Source of the DNA: Symsagittifera roscoffensis
Taxonomy: Eukaryota; Xenacoelomorpha; Acoela; Convolutidae
Direction: 5' to 3'
Length of the DNA: 64,000 nt
Assembly (NCBI RefSeq): GCF_963678635.1
Contig: NC_087064.1
Coordinates: 17,167,802-17,231,801 of the forward strand
Shown: piece after piece, positions 10,682-23,329 of the stretch
Layout: every line of letters starts with the position of its first letter
Numbering within the stretch: position 1 is the first letter of the stretch
The notes under the pieces: generated by a model
The model's input: only the letters and a program-made list of their open reading frames with translations
Databases searched by the model: none
Told to the model about the DNA's origin: nothing
Position numbers and translations under genes: made by a program

Positions 10682-11838
10682 CTAGAGCTATCTTAGTTAC
10701 GTTAATTACTTGAATCTAGACACTTATCGGTATGTGAGTACCTAATTTAAGTTTCTTGAGTGCATTTTATGTGATTATGGTGAGATAAGGCCCCCAGTAG
10801 GATTAGTGCGGGTTCATTAAGAAACCCTGGCACGGCTGGACGCCCGCCGTTGAAGCGTGTCTTTTGGAAAAAAAATTTTTTCTTCAAAAATTTGAATTGA
10901 CTTTGTCATGCTCAAGTTACTCGCGACAACCGAAAATACAATATAAATTAAATCAGAAAATTCGATATTTAATTGCGGGAAAGTGGATAGAAATCACTAG
11001 TGTAAAATTGCTATTCGCAATTTTACAGACTCTTCAGCACGAATAGAGTTGTCTTGTTCCCGATAGAGAGGATCGAAAGTTCAAAAAAAGAAGTGCATTT
11101 GATCGGGCGAGAGTGAAATTTGACTGGGAAGGTGGACAGCCGAAGCTGCCCAATGGTCCAGGGAATAAAACTTCTTGAGCTAAACAGATTTAATTAAAAC
11201 TTATTCTAGAGTTATCTTAGTTACGTTTATTACTTAAATCTAGACACTTATCGGTATGTGAGTACCTAATTTAAGTTTCTTGAGTGCATTTTATGTGATT
11301 ATGGTGAGATAAGGCCCCCAGTAGGGTTAGTGCGGGTTCAGTAAGAAACCCTGGCACGGCTGGACGCCCGCCGTTGTAGCGTGTGTCTTTTGGAAAAAAA
11401 TTTTTTTTCAAAAATTTGAATTGACTTTGTCATGCTCAAGTTACTCGCGACAACCGAAAATACAATATAAATTAAATCAGAAAATTCGATATTTAATTGC
11501 GGGAAAGTGGATAGAAATCACTAGTGTAAAATTGCTATTCGCAATTTTACAGACTCTTCAGCACGAATAGAGTTGTCTTGTTCCCGATAGAGAGGATCGA
11601 AAGTTCAAAAAGAGAAGTGCATTTGATCGGGCGAGAGTGAAATTTGACTGGGAAGGTGGACAGCCGAAGCTGCCTCATGGTCCAGGGAATAAAACTTCTT
11701 GAGCTAAACTGATTTAATTAAAACTTCTTCTAGAGTTATCTTAGTTACGTTTATTACTTGAATCTAGACACTTATCGGTATGTGAGTACCTAATTTAAGT
11801 TTCTTGAGTGCATTTTATGTGATTATGGTGAGATAAGG
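10682..11838. repeat. 524-bp tandem repeat, two full units and a partial third
   Basis: The motif CTAGAG(C/T)TATCTTAGTTACG starts at 10,682, 11,206 and 11,730, a period of exactly 524 bases. Units 1 and 2 are nearly identical. The third breaks off after GAGATAAGGC, where the inverted module begins. Other composite copies carry a single unit or a truncated one, so this array expanded locally. Confidence 0.9.
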
Positions 11839-12165
11839 CGAGTTTCAGGCTGATCCATTTGAAATGGATCAAATTGTCTACTATCCAATAACAACTAACA
11901 GTATACTTAAGCTCCCAACCCAGTTTTTAATGGTGTTCGCGTCTTTGAGGTATTTAGAGACCTGACCATGGGGGCGTTCTTATTTCTAAAATGGGGGTAT
12001 TTTGGCAGTAGCCTTTAAGCTGTAACAGGGTTGTACTCTCCTGTCGCAGGTGAACCGAATTGGCTCCGACTTAATGAGGTACAAAAACACAAGAGATAAT
12101 GTCCCTGACCCTTGAGCCATTGGTTATAGGGCCTATTTTTCTTAGCCTTATGTGTGAATTCAGTA
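11830..12165 (-). repeat. 330-bp module, inverted (copy 1)
   Basis: Reverse complement of the module at 9,650-9,985. It contains at 11,851-11,871 a perfect palindrome (TGATCCATTT, G, AAATGGATCA). Homologous inverted copies lie near 17,365, 22,200 and 32,609. Confidence 0.75.
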
Positions 12166-12459
12166 GGCGACTGTTATTGCGGAAGAACAAAACAAAAAAA
12201 AAGCGACAAGTAAGAAAACTTGTTTTATAATGGTTATCTTTTTCAACCACACGTTTTTGAGATTCAGGGTAATGCCGGACCCAGCACTGAAATTTCTTGA
12301 GTTCTCTCTAAAAGAATCAAAACCTTATTGCTAAGGAACCCAGGGCAGGCAGTTTTGGAAAACAAAGAATGTCTCTAGCAAAACCTTTGCGTCGTTTGCG
12401 TATTCGGCATGAAAAACATTACTTATTCGAAATTTTTTATTCTTAAAAATAAAATAATT

Positions 12460-12770
12460 GTGGCTCTATAACCATTGTCTGGAAGGTGCGGGAGACTATC
12501 TGATTTGTACCTCACTCAACCGGAGCCTAATCGCTTATGATATGGAAGTTTGGGATAGATACAGCAAAAAAAACACTGCCGAAATAGCCACTGACTCTAA
12601 CTAGAAATAAGTACGCCCCCATGGCTAGGTATCTAAATACCTAAAACTGGCAAACGCCGTTAAAAATGGTGTTGGGACCTCACAAAATAACCATTTTTTT
12701 TCAATGAACAGCATACATTTGATCCCTTTCAGATGGATAAACTAGTTTCAGACACGATCATGTAATGTAC
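12460..12770 (+). repeat. Diverged direct version of the 330-bp module (copy 1)
   Basis: Shares the order ATAACCATTGTC, GGGAGACTATCT, CGGAGCCTAA, GCCCCCATGGCTAGGTATCT, GCCGTTAAAAATGGTGTTGG and TTTCAGATGGATAAAC with the direct module, but at clearly lower identity. Equivalents lie at about 17,990-18,270, 22,830-23,125 and 33,237-33,535. Confidence 0.65.
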
Positions 12771-13910
12771 ATATAAGTTTTAATTCAAGTAACTCGAGTA
12801 GTTTTTGAACGATTAGGATACTTCAGTGGGCGTCCTTTTCTTTCAAGTTTCCTCGTGCTCCAAATGTAGCAATTTAGTATCCACTCTCTGTGTTCTCTAT
12901 CAGAAACCAGCTAAATCTACTCAAATTTAATCATTTCTGACAAATTGTGGATAGCAGTCTGAGTCTCGCCTGATTTTTTGCCAATTTTCCCGAAATTGTT
13001 ATTGAGCACTTCTGATTCCTGAGTTTAGATTTCGGATGTCGCGAGAAACCTGAGAATGACAGAGCCGAAACGAAATTTCGAAAAATTCCAGTTGAACCAA
13101 AAACTACTCTAAAGCTAAACACAAATATATATTCGGCATCCACCTGCGCATAGATCTGAATTAGATGTCCATAAAAAAACTTTTTTTTGATTTTTTTGAG
13201 TAAGCCCAGTCACAACAAAACTTGTGATTAAAATGATTTGTTCCCCCAAAATTTTCAATACCGGGTCAAGCTCTAGCTCGAGTTTTCTTTTTCTCGCATC
13301 CAGTCTCACGAGATCTCTACGTGTCCCTTGATTCTTTTCAATCTGCTTTGGTTTTGATGTTCTTGGTGCGGATAGTCTTGTAAAGTGATCTGTTTGGATT
13401 TAACAATCACTTCCCAGGTTTTTAGTTATTCACATACTTGCATCCACTCTTTCTGATCTTGCAATCCCAAGGCTTGGCTTGGCGGCATCCTCACTTTCGC
13501 TTCTCTCTTTGGTTCTTTGGTTGTGGAGGTTCAAGCTCACGTTCTTTGACAAGTCCTTCTCTAGGATCAATTATCTCGCTTTCGTGTTGTTCGTGATGCC
13601 TTTCCTGCTGTTTTCCAGCCAGTTGTCACCCTGTTTCGACGAGTAAACAGAGGTGTTTTGAATGACATCAGGCCAATTTCTACCAACCAAGAACGGATGG
13701 TACTCTTACACGTGTCTCCTCATGTGTCCCCAGCGTGTACAAAGAGGTCAGCTTTGACCTGAACCATGGAAGAGTCTCAGGCAGCGCTAATTGCGCTCAA
13801 CTTCTCTGGGTATTGCAAAAGCTTTACAACGGGTCGCGAATAGCCCAAGCTTCCTGCTGCAACCGATCGCATGGACGGATGCTTCGTGGGTTATTTCGAT
13901 TCTAGGTATT

Positions 13911-14260
13911 TCATGACGTTCTCTTCAATCCTCGTAGTGATAACATGGAGCTAAGAGCAAATACCGTGACATTCTGGTGATGATCTGGCAGTCCAATGGA
14001 TTTGATTGCCTCTACGTCACAAATCAAAAACAAGTTACTCTTCTCGGGATACCTGAAAGTCTGAGCCGTGCAGTGACGAGGATAATCGTCATGTGTCAAT
14101 GTGAAGCTCCTTTTTTTCCGGTCGCCAGATGCCTCAAGTAGCGGTTCAAGTTCCATCATTTTTGCGTGGACCGAGTCTGTTGAATCCAAGGCTGGAGCAT
14201 CTTTGGGGGTTTTTCCACTGGTCTTCTCTTTCTCATAACTCAAGAGTTCTGCTCTCTAGA
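13911..14260 (-). pseudogene. Decayed minus-strand coding block of unknown family (copy 1)
   Basis: About 110 open codons with DSTDSVHAKMMELEPLLEAS, FTLTHDDYPRHCTAQTFRYP and FLICDVEAIKSIGLPDHHQN. A TAG lies just upstream and no ATG fits the start. The same frame survives with roughly ten substitutions at 19,524-19,873, so it is old coding sequence or a repeat that happens to stay open. I recognise no family. Confidence 0.35.
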
Positions 14261-14389
14261 TTTCACTTAGGTTCCTACCTTCATGCCGGGCACCGCTCCC
14301 CACATCTTCTTCAGCAGATGGTTCGAGAGACGAGACATCCGTGCTAGACGCACGACCGAAACTAAGTAATGGGACCCGTTGATCAGGTC

Positions 14390-15070
14390 TTTGGATCTTT
14401 TGGTAGGGTCTTGGGACCCCACGCTCTATTTCTGTGATCCTTTCCTAGGGTCTTGGGACCCTTCGCTCTTAGTTCCGAGACTCCTTAGGCTTGTTCTAGT
14501 ACACTTTGGTACTGTCCTGGGACCCTTCGCTCAAAAGTTGCTACCTTTCGGTAGTGTCCCGGAACCCTTCACCCAAGTTTTGCTACCTTTTAGTAGTGCC
14601 CTGGAGCCCTTCGATATTGTCCTAGTACCCTTCGATACTGACCTGGGACCCTTAGCTCAAGTGTTGCTACCTTTCGGAAGTGTTCTGGGACCCTTCGGTA
14701 TTGTCCAGGAACATTTCTTTTGAGCTCTGGTTACCTCTGCTAGGGTCTTGGGACCCTTATGTACTGTCCCAGGATACCTCGGTACTGTCCTGGGACCCTT
14801 CGCTCGAGTGCTGAAATCCTCAGGGACGGTCTTGGGACCCTTCAGTACCCTCCTAAGACCCTTCGCTCGAGTGCTGATATCCTCTGGGTTGGTGTTAGGA
14901 CCCTTCTGTACTCTTCTAGGACCCTTCGCTCGAGTGTTGAAATCCTCAGGGACGGTCTTGGGACCCTTCTGTTGTCTCCTAAGACCCTTCGCTCGAGTGC
15001 TGAAATCCTCAGGGTGGTATTGGGCCCCTTCTGCACTGTCCTATGTCCCTTCGGTCACTGTCCCAGGACT
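14390..15070. repeat. GGGACCC minisatellite, array 2
   Basis: Longer than array 1 by about 260 bases, with extra units of the form CTCGAGTGCTGAAATCCTCAGGG and TTGGGACCCTTC. The array is absent from composite copies 3 and 4. Confidence 0.85.
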
Positions 15071-16096
15071 GCCGACAAGACTCTTGTGCTGCTTCCACTT
15101 TTCTGGCCCAGGTATTGAAACTCTTTCCCCGACCTTCAAGTACCAATTCCTGTCCGGTCTGGTCTTTAGAGTTTCCTGTACCCTGACTCGAGTGTTAGGA
15201 TATCCAATCCACTATCCCAGTACCTCCTCTAGAACTTGTGTGAAAAATCCCCAAAACCCGATTCTATCAATCTAAATTTTCTTTTCTAAGCCCCTCGTAA
15301 TTTCCTTCTGTTTCTTATTTCCAATGCAAGTCGAAGTAACATTTGCTTTTAACCTTTATCAATGATCGCTGTTGCCTAAAAGTCAGAAAAAGTCAAATCC
15401 AAAAACCGTAAAATTCAAATGACATAAATTTCAAAAACAAGAAAAACTTGTATACCTAAAATGCAATTTCGACAATGATCGGCTTTCGTAAAAAATGTCT
15501 GGTACCTGAATGTCAAGCGTTCTTCCTCCCCCCTCTTAGCGGTCTTATGGGGTTTACGCCTTTTGGGTTCCAAAAACTGTCTATTTCCTATCCCCCCACT
15601 CAATCCGGCCAGGTTACCTACCTTAATACGAGATCGCTTTCGAGTACCTTCGCGTGGCTACTCTTATTGTGAGTGCTGAATTCAGTTGTTCTAATATCGT
15701 CGACTAAACTAAATCGACGATATCGATGGTTTTGTTACTATAAGAAAGCCTACTTTTTTACAATTTTCAATCACCAACCTCTAACTTAACCAGCGCCCCT
15801 GTCTAGCCCCCCAAATAAGCCGAAAATTACCCTAAGCGATGGGTGCTAAACTTCTTGAGAGAAAACCTTAGAACCTATTTTCAAGCTCTGCTCAAGTAAA
15901 AACGTTTCATTAAAACAGTGGGTATTCGCTTATTCAATTTTACACTTATTTTCTATAATGTAAAATGAATTTTAACGATACCCATTTGATCAAACAGAAC
16001 ATTATCCTCCGTTTGCTCTGTTCTGCTTTGATCACACTGCTGGTTGTCTCTTTCCCAGTCGAGTGTCCTCAGTTTGTTAGGTCTCTATCCCGAGTA

Positions 16097-16284
16097 CCAC
16101 TTCCCCACTTGGCTGGTCACCTGATCCAGTCAAGTCTCCCAGTGGTCAAGTCTCTCAGTGGTCCACTTTCCCACTTGGCTTGTCACCTGTTTTAGCCAAG
16201 TCTCCAGGTGGTCAAGTCACTCAGAGGTCCACGTTCCCACTTGGCTTGTCACCTGTCCCAGTCAAGCTTCACAGTGGTCCGCTG
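16097..16284. repeat. 66-bp tandem repeat, copy 2
   Basis: Three units homologous to 9,102-9,290, with the same period. Confidence 0.8.
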
Positions 16285-16649
16285 GTGTCACAAGCTATCT
16301 GAAAACTCTTTCAACGCCCCTATCTCGGGCACCTGTTCAGTGTTACTGGTTTGATCGAAATGATCGGCCATATTGAAAACAGTATGCGTATACTATTTTA
16401 AATCAAATTAAGGTTCGATCCACCTAATCTGAAAGACAAAGCCACTGCCCTTTTTGTATCTTATATCTTTTTTTCCCCTATTTTTCAATCTTTTTCGGTT
16501 TTTTGTTTCGTTTTTTGTCTTTTACCCGTTTTTTGTCCCCCTAGTGGCCCCCATCACTCGGTTAGCTAGGCCTCGTTTCGGAAAGCGCACCGGGAAATTT
16601 TCTCGAGTTTTCTTAAAAAGCTATCTTAAGTCACATATGAAGTTAAAGA

Positions 16650-16985
16650 AAAATTAGGCCCTACAACCATTGGCTCAAGAGTCAGGGACACTATCTCTTG
16701 TGTTTTTCCACCTCAAATGGTCGGAGCCAACTCGGTACACTTGCGACATGAGACTACAAACCGCTTTACAGCTTAAAGGCTACTACCAAAATAACCCCAC
16801 CCCATTCTAGAAACAAGAATGCCCCCATGCTTAGGTCTCAAAATAGCCAAAACACACGATCGGCGTTAAAAACAGGGTCGGAACCTTACGTATACCATTA
16901 CTTTTTATTAGACAGTGGACCTTTGATCCATTTCAGATGGATCAACCTAAAACTCTCCCCAGCTCAGTATAATAATGTAGAACAC
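16650..16985 (+). repeat. 330-bp module, direct (copy 2)
   Basis: Close match to 9,650-9,985. It ends at the deletion junction into the 524-bp unit remnant. Confidence 0.75.
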
Positions 16986-17004
16986 ACATGTAAATATAAA
17001 ATGA

Positions 17005-17373
17005 ATTAAATCGGAAAATTCGATATTTAATTGCGGGAAAGTAGATAGAAATCACTAGTGTAAAATTGCTATTCGCAATTTTACAGACTCTTCAGCACAA
17101 ATAGAGTTGTCTTGTTCCCGATAGAAAGGATCGAAAGTTCAAAAAAAGAAGTGCTATTGATCGGGCGAGAGTGAAACTTGACTGGGAAGGTGGACAGCCG
17201 AAGCTGCCCAATGGTCCAGGGAATAATTCTTCTTGAGCTAAACTGATTTGGTTAAAACTTCTTGTAGAGTTATCTTAGTTACGTTAATTACTTGAATCTA
17301 GACACTTATCGGTATGTGAGTACCTAATTTAAGTTTCGTGAGTGCATTTTATGTGATTATGGTGAGATAAGGC
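17005..17373. repeat. Partial 524-bp unit (copy 2)
   Basis: Begins inside the unit at TTAAATCGGAAAATTCG and runs to GTGAGATAAGGCG, immediately followed by the inverted module. Confidence 0.8.
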
Positions 17374-18270
17374 GAGTTTCAGGCTGATCCATTTGAAATG
17401 GATCAAATTGTCCACCGTCCAATAAAAACTAACGGTATACTTAAGCTTCCAACCCTGTTTTTAATGGCTTTCGCGTGTTTTAGGTATTTAAAGACCTGAC
17501 CATGGGGGCGTTTTTATTTCTAAAATGGGGGTATTTTGGCAGTAGCCTTTAAGCTGTAACAGGGTTGTAGTCTCATGTCGCAAGTGAACCGAATTGGCTC
17601 CGACTGAATGAGGTACAAAAACACAAGAGATAGTGTCCCTGACCCTTGAGCCATTGGTTATAGGGCCTATTTTTCTTAGCCTCATGTGTGATTCAGTAGG
17701 CGACTGTTATTGCGAAAGAACAAAACAAAAAAAGCGACAAGTAAGAAAACTTGTAAAATAATGATTATCTTTTTCAACCACAAGTTTTTGAGATTCAGGG
17801 TAATGCCGGACCCAGCACTGAAATTTTTTGAGTTCTCTTTAAAAGAAACAAAACCTTATTACTAATGAACCCAGGGCCGGCAGTTTTCAAAAACAAAGAA
17901 TGTCTCTGGCAAAACCTTTGCGTCGTATGCGTATTCGGCATGAAAAGCATTACTTAGTCGAAACTTTTTATCCGTAAAAATAAAATAATTGTGGCTCTAT
18001 AACCATTGTCTGAAGGGTGCGGGAGACTATCTGTTTTGGTGATTTGTACTCAACTGGAGCCTAACCGCAGTTCGAATATGATATGGAAGTTTGGGATAGA
18101 TACAGCAAAAAAAAACTGCCGAAAAAACTAGAAATAAATACACCCCCACGGCTAGGTATCTAAATACCTAAAACTGGCAAACGCCGTTAGAAACGGTGTT
18201 GGGACCTCACAAAATAACCATTTTTTTTCCTTGAACAGCATACATTTGATCCTTTTCAGATGGATAAAAC
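17365..18270. repeat. Inverted module (to 17,700) and diverged direct module (from 17,990), copy 2
   Basis: Same arrangement as 11,830-12,770, with the palindrome around GATCCATTTGAAATGGATC retained. Confidence 0.7.
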
Positions 18271-18444
18271 GTACTTGAGTAATTTAGTTCAAGCACACGT
18301 CGAGAGACAATAACTCTGGAACTAGTTTCAGACACGATCATGTAAGGTACATATAAGTTTTAAGTCAATTAATGAAAGTAGCTAGTATAGCTCAAGTAGT
18401 TTTAATTCAAGTAACTCAAGTAGTTTTTGAACGATTAGGATACT

Positions 18445-19023
18445 TCAGTGGGCGTCCTTTTCTTTCAAGTTTCCTCGTGCTCCAAATGTAGCAATTATGT
18501 ATCCACTCTCTGTGTTCTTTATCAGAAACCAGCTAAATCTACTCAAATTTAATGATTTCTGACAAATTGTGGTTAGCAGTCTGACTCTCGGCTGATTTTT
18601 TGTCAATTTTTTCGGAATTGTTATTGAGCACTTCTGATTCCTGAGTTTAGATTTCGGATGTCGCGAGAAACTTGAGAATGACAGAGCCGAAACGAAATTT
18701 CGAAAAATTCCAATTGAACCAAAAACTACTCTAAAGCTAAACACAAATATATATTCGGCATCCACCTGCGCATAGATCTGAATTAGATGTCCATAAAAAA
18801 AACATTTTTGAGTAAGCCCAGTGACAACAAAACTTGTGATTAAAATGATTTGTTCCCCCAAAATTTTCAATACCGGGTCAAGCTCTAGCTCGAGTTTTCT
18901 TTTTCTCGCATCCAGTCTCACGAGATCTCTACGTGTCCCTTGATTCTTTTCAATCTGCTTTGTTTTTGATGTTCTTGGTGCGGATAGTCTTTGTAAAGTG
19001 ATCTGTTTGGATTTAACAATCAC
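18445..19023 (-). pseudogene. 192-codon open remnant, unknown family
   Basis: The longest surviving version of a minus-strand frame seen in all four composite copies. It starts SKQITLQRLSAPRTSKTKQI, continues with TRRDLVRLDARKRKLELELD and PVLKILGEQIILITSFVVTG, then a hydrophobic part. In the other copies indels break it into 60-95 codon pieces. The basic/helical N-terminal third looks protein-like; the rest may be open by chance. Function unknown. Confidence 0.3.
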
Positions 19024-19523
19024 TTCCCAGGTTTTTAGTTATTCACATACTTGCATCCACTCTTTCTGATCTTGTAATCCCAAGGCTTGGCTTGGCGGCA
19101 TTCTCACTTTCGCTTCTTTCTTTGGTTCTTTGGTTGTGGAGGTTCAAGCTCACGTTCTTCGACAAGTCCTCCGCTAGGATCAATTATCTCGCTTTCGTGT
19201 TGTTCGTGATGCCTTTCCTGCTGTTTTCCAGCCAGTTGTCACCCTGTTTCGACGAGTAAACAGAGGTGTTTTGAATGACATCAGGCCAATTTCTACCAAC
19301 CAAGAACGGATGGTACTCTTACACGTGTCTCCTCGTGTGTCCCCAGCGTGTACAAAGAGGTCAGCTTTGCCCTGAACCATGGAAGAGTCTCAGGCAGTTC
19401 TTATTGCGCTCAACTTCTCTGGGTATTGCAAAAGCTTTACAACGGGTCGCGAATAGCCCAAGCTTCCTGCTGCAATCGATCGCATGGATGGACGCTTCGT
19501 GGGTTATTTCGATTCTCGGTAAT

Positions 19524-19873
19524 TCATGAGGTTCTTTTCAATCCTCGTGGTGATAACATGGAGCTAAGAGCGAATACCGTAACATTCTGGCGATGATCTG
19601 GCAGTCCAATGGATCTGATTGCCTCTACATCACAAATCAAACACAAGTTACTCCTCTGGGGATACCTGAAAGTCTGAGCCGTGCAGTGACGAGGATAATC
19701 GTCATGTGTCAATGTGAAGCTCCTTATTTTCCGGTCGCCAGATGCCTCATGTAGCGGTTCAAGTTCTATCATTTTTGCGTGGACCGAGTCCGTTGAATCC
19801 AAGGCTGGAGCATCTTTGGGGGTTTTTCCACTCGTCTTCTGTTTCTCATAACTCAAGAGTTCTGCTCTCTAGA
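19524..19873 (-). pseudogene. Decayed minus-strand coding block (copy 2)
   Basis: Homologue of 13,911-14,260 with the frame preserved over 110 codons. Composite copies 3 and 4 carry a different sequence at this place, beginning after CTTTGGTTCTT or its equivalent. Confidence 0.35.
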
Positions 19874-20110
19874 TTTCACTTAGGTTCCTACCTTCATGCA
19901 GGGCACCGCTCCTCACATCTTCTTCAACAGATGCTTCGAGAGACGAGACATCCGCGCTAGACGCACGCATTTCGGACCGAGAGTACCCGGTCAACCAGGA
20001 TTCTCTGGATTGATTTTTCCATCCTCCGTTTGCTCTGTTCTGCTATGATCACACTGCTGGTTGTCTCTTTCCCAGTCGAGTGTCCTCAGTTTCTGAGGCT
20101 TCTATCCCGA

Positions 20111-20300
20111 GTACAAATTTCCCACTTGGCTGGTCACCTGATCCAGTCAAGTCTCCCAGTGGTCAAGTCTCTCAGTGGTCCACTTTCCCACTTGGCTTGT
20201 CACCTGTTCCAGCCAAGTCTCCCGGTGGTCAAGTCACTCAGAGGTCCACGTTCTCACTTGGCTTGTCACCTGTCCCAGTCAAGCCTCACAGTGGTCCGCT
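20111..20300. repeat. 66-bp tandem repeat, copy 3
   Basis: Three units homologous to 9,102-9,290. Confidence 0.8.
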
Positions 20301-20664
20301 GGTGTCACAAGCTATCTGAAAACTCTTTCAACGCCCCTATCTCGGGCACCTGTTCAGTGTTACTGGTTTGATCGAAATGATCGGTCATATTGAAAACAGA
20401 ATGCGTATACTTTTTTAAATCAAATTAAGGTTTGATCCGCCTAATCTGAAAGACAAAGCCACTGTCCTTTTTGTATCTTATATCTTTTTTTCCCCTACTT
20501 TTCAATCTTTTTCGGTTTTTTGTTTCGTTTTTTGTCTTTTACCCGTTTTTTGTCCCCCTAGTGGCCCCCATCACTCGGTTAGCTAGGCCTCGTTTCGGAA
20601 AGCGCACCGGGAATTTTTCTCGAGTTTTCTTAAAAAGCTATCTTAAGTCACATATGAAGTTAAA

Positions 20665-23125
20665 GAAAATTAGGCCCATTGGCTCAAGAGTCAGGGACAC
20701 TATCTCTTGTGTTTTTCCACCTCAAATGGTCGGAGCCAACTCGGTACACTTGCGACATGAGACTACAAACCGCTTTACAGCTTAAAGGCTACTACCAAAA
20801 TAACCCCGTCCCATTCTAGAAACAAGAATGCCCCCATGCTTAGGTCTCAAAATAGCCAAAACACACGATCGGCGTTAAAAACAGGGTCGGAACCTTACAT
20901 ATACAATTACTTTTTATTAGACAGTGGACCTATGATCCATTCCAGATGGATCAACCTAAAACTCTCCCCAGCTCAAAATAATGATGTAGAACACACGCAA
21001 GATTTAAATTGGGTACTTACATACCGACACGACTTCTATAATCGAGTAATTAAATTAATAATCAACTCTAGAATAATCCAGTTATCAAGTTTAACTCAAG
21101 AAGTTTGAACTGAATAAGTCTTATTTCAACACACAAGTTTTCTGTTTTGACCATTAGGCAGCTTCAGCTGTCCATCTTTCCACCGAAGGTTCACTCTGGT
21201 CCACTCAATCTTCTTTTTCCCTTCTCGTCACGACGTGTTCTTTCTCTAGGATTGAGACAGCTCTACTCTCGTTCGAATTATACGGCGAAATTGCGAATAG
21301 GAATTTCACGCTCCTATTTTTGTACTACTTTCCCTCGATTCTAGTTCGATTCTTCTGAAATTGTTTTCTTGTATTTTCAGTTGTCGCGCGAAACTTGAGC
21401 ATGACATGCTCAATACGGATTTTTGAAAAAATTGCATTACACCCGTAAACCAAGACTAAATGTTGCTCAAGGTCAAACTTCCAAATATGACCGACTGGCA
21501 CAACTGCAGGGAGTTTCTTTAGGCATTCAAAACTGAATAGCCGTATAAACCAGAAACTAGTGCGTTTAAGAGTCGAGACAACTAAACAGGACCAATTAGA
21601 AGCGACCAGACATTTTGAAAAATGTTATATAGGCTATTGCTACACAGATTTTGCGGGATGTAACTGTGATAGACTCATTAGTCCCCAGTAGGATTAGTGC
21701 GGGTTAAGTAAGAAACCCTGGTACTGCTGCACGCCCGCCGTTGAAGCGTGTGTCTTTTGGGAAAAAAAGTAAGTTTTCAAAAATTCGAATTGACTTTTTC
21801 ATGCTCAAGTTACTCGCGACAACTGTAAATACAAAATAAATTAAATCAGAAAATTCGATATTTAATTGCGGGGAAGTGGATAGAAATGACTAGTGTAGAA
21901 TTGCTATTCGCGAATTAACAGACTCTTCAGCACCAATAGAATTGTCTTGTTCCCGATAGAGAGGATCGAAAGTTCAAAAAAGAAGTGCACTTGATCGGGC
22001 GAGAGTGAAATTTGACTGGGAAGGTGGACAGCCGAAGCTGCCCAATGGTCCAGAGAATAAATCTTCTTGAGCTAAACTGATTTAGTTAAAACTTCTTGTA
22101 GAGTTATCTTAGTTACGTTAATTACTTGAATGTAGACACTTATCGGTATGTGAGTAGCTAATTTAAGTTTCTTGAGTGCATTTTATGTGATTATGGTGAT
22201 TATGGTCAGTTTCAGGCTGATCCATTTGAAATGGATCAAATTGTCCACCGTCCAATAAAAACTAACGGTATACTTAAGCTCCCAACCCTGTTTTTAATGG
22301 CTTTCGCGTGTTTTAGGTATTTAAAGACCTGACCATGGGGGCGTTTTTATTTCTAAAATGGGGGTATTTTGGCAGTAGCCTTTAAGCTGTAACAGGGTTG
22401 TAGTCTCATGTCGCAAGTGAACCGAATTGGCTCCGACTAAATGAGGTACAAAAACACAAGAGATAGTGTCCCTGACCCTTGAGCCATTGGTTATAGGGCC
22501 TATTTTTCTTAGCCTCATGTGTGATTCAGTAGGCGACTGTTATTGCGGAAAAAGAAAACAAAAAAAAGCGACAACTAAGAAAACGTGTAATATAATGGTT
22601 ATCTTTTTCAGCCACAAGTTTTTGAGATTCAGGGTAATGCCGGACCCAGCAATGAAATTTTTTGAGTTCTCTTTAAAAGAAACAAAACCTTATTACCAAT
22701 GAACCCAGGGCTGGCAGTTTTCGAAAACAAAGAATGTCTCCTCTGGCAAAACCTTTGCGTCGTTTGCGTATTCGGCATGAAAAGCATTACTTAGTCGAAA
22801 TTTTTTATCCGTAAAAATAAAATAATTGTGGCTCTATAACCATTGTCTGAAGGGTGCGGGAGACTATCTGTTTTGGTGATTTGTACCTCACTCAACCGGA
22901 GCCTAATCGCAGTTCGAATATGATCTGGAAGTTTGGGATAGATACAGCAAAAAAAAACTGCCGAAAAAGCCACTAACTCTAACTAGAAATAAAGTACATC
23001 CCCATGGCTAGGTATCTAAATACCTAAATCTGGCAAACACCGTTAGAAATGGTGTTGGGACCTCACAAAATAACCATTTTTTTTCATTGAACAGCATACA
23101 TTTGATCCCTTTCAGATGGATAAAA
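20665..23125. repeat. Module cluster of copy 3 (direct, 524-bp unit, inverted, diverged)
   Basis: Direct module 20,665-20,985; one 524-bp unit about 21,690-22,207; inverted module 22,200-22,525; diverged direct module 22,830-23,125. The arm order matches copy 1, but the 524-bp element is single-copy. Confidence 0.7.
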
Positions 23126-23329
23126 CGTACTTGAGTAATTTAATTCAAGCACACGTCGAGACAATAGCAGTCTGACTCTCGCCTGATTTTTTGTCAATTT
23201 TGCCGAAATTGTTATTGAGCACTTCTGATTCGTGAGTTTAGATTTCGGATGTCGCGAGAAACTTGAGAATGACAGAGCCGAAACGAAATTTCGAAAAATT
23301 CCAATTGAACCAAAAACTACTCTAAAGCT

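Larger units (their letters stand above)
7640..14380. repeat. Composite tandem repeat, copy 1
   Basis: This 6.7 kb unit contains, in order, the GGGACCC minisatellite, a spacer, a 66-bp repeat, a pyrimidine-rich stretch, a direct 330-bp module, the 524-bp tandem repeat, an inverted 330-bp module, a diverged direct module and a decayed minus-strand coding block. Copy 2 repeats the order: the segment at 8,101 matches the one at 15,101 with an offset of exactly 7,000 bases. Several ORFs of 60-130 codons appear in it, but they follow repeat periods and are not supported as genes. Confidence 0.85.
14381..19980. repeat. Composite tandem repeat, copy 2
   Basis: About 5.6 kb in the same order as copy 1. 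The 524-bp repeat is reduced to a 369-bp remnant joined directly to the end of the direct module near 17,005, a deletion relative to copy 1 of about 1.5 kb including the 10.0-10.7 kb segment. Confidence 0.85.

Noticed and set aside
10682-11838. CRISPR-like direct repeats
   Set aside because: Units are 524 bp with no spacers; eukaryotic satellite-type tandem repeat.
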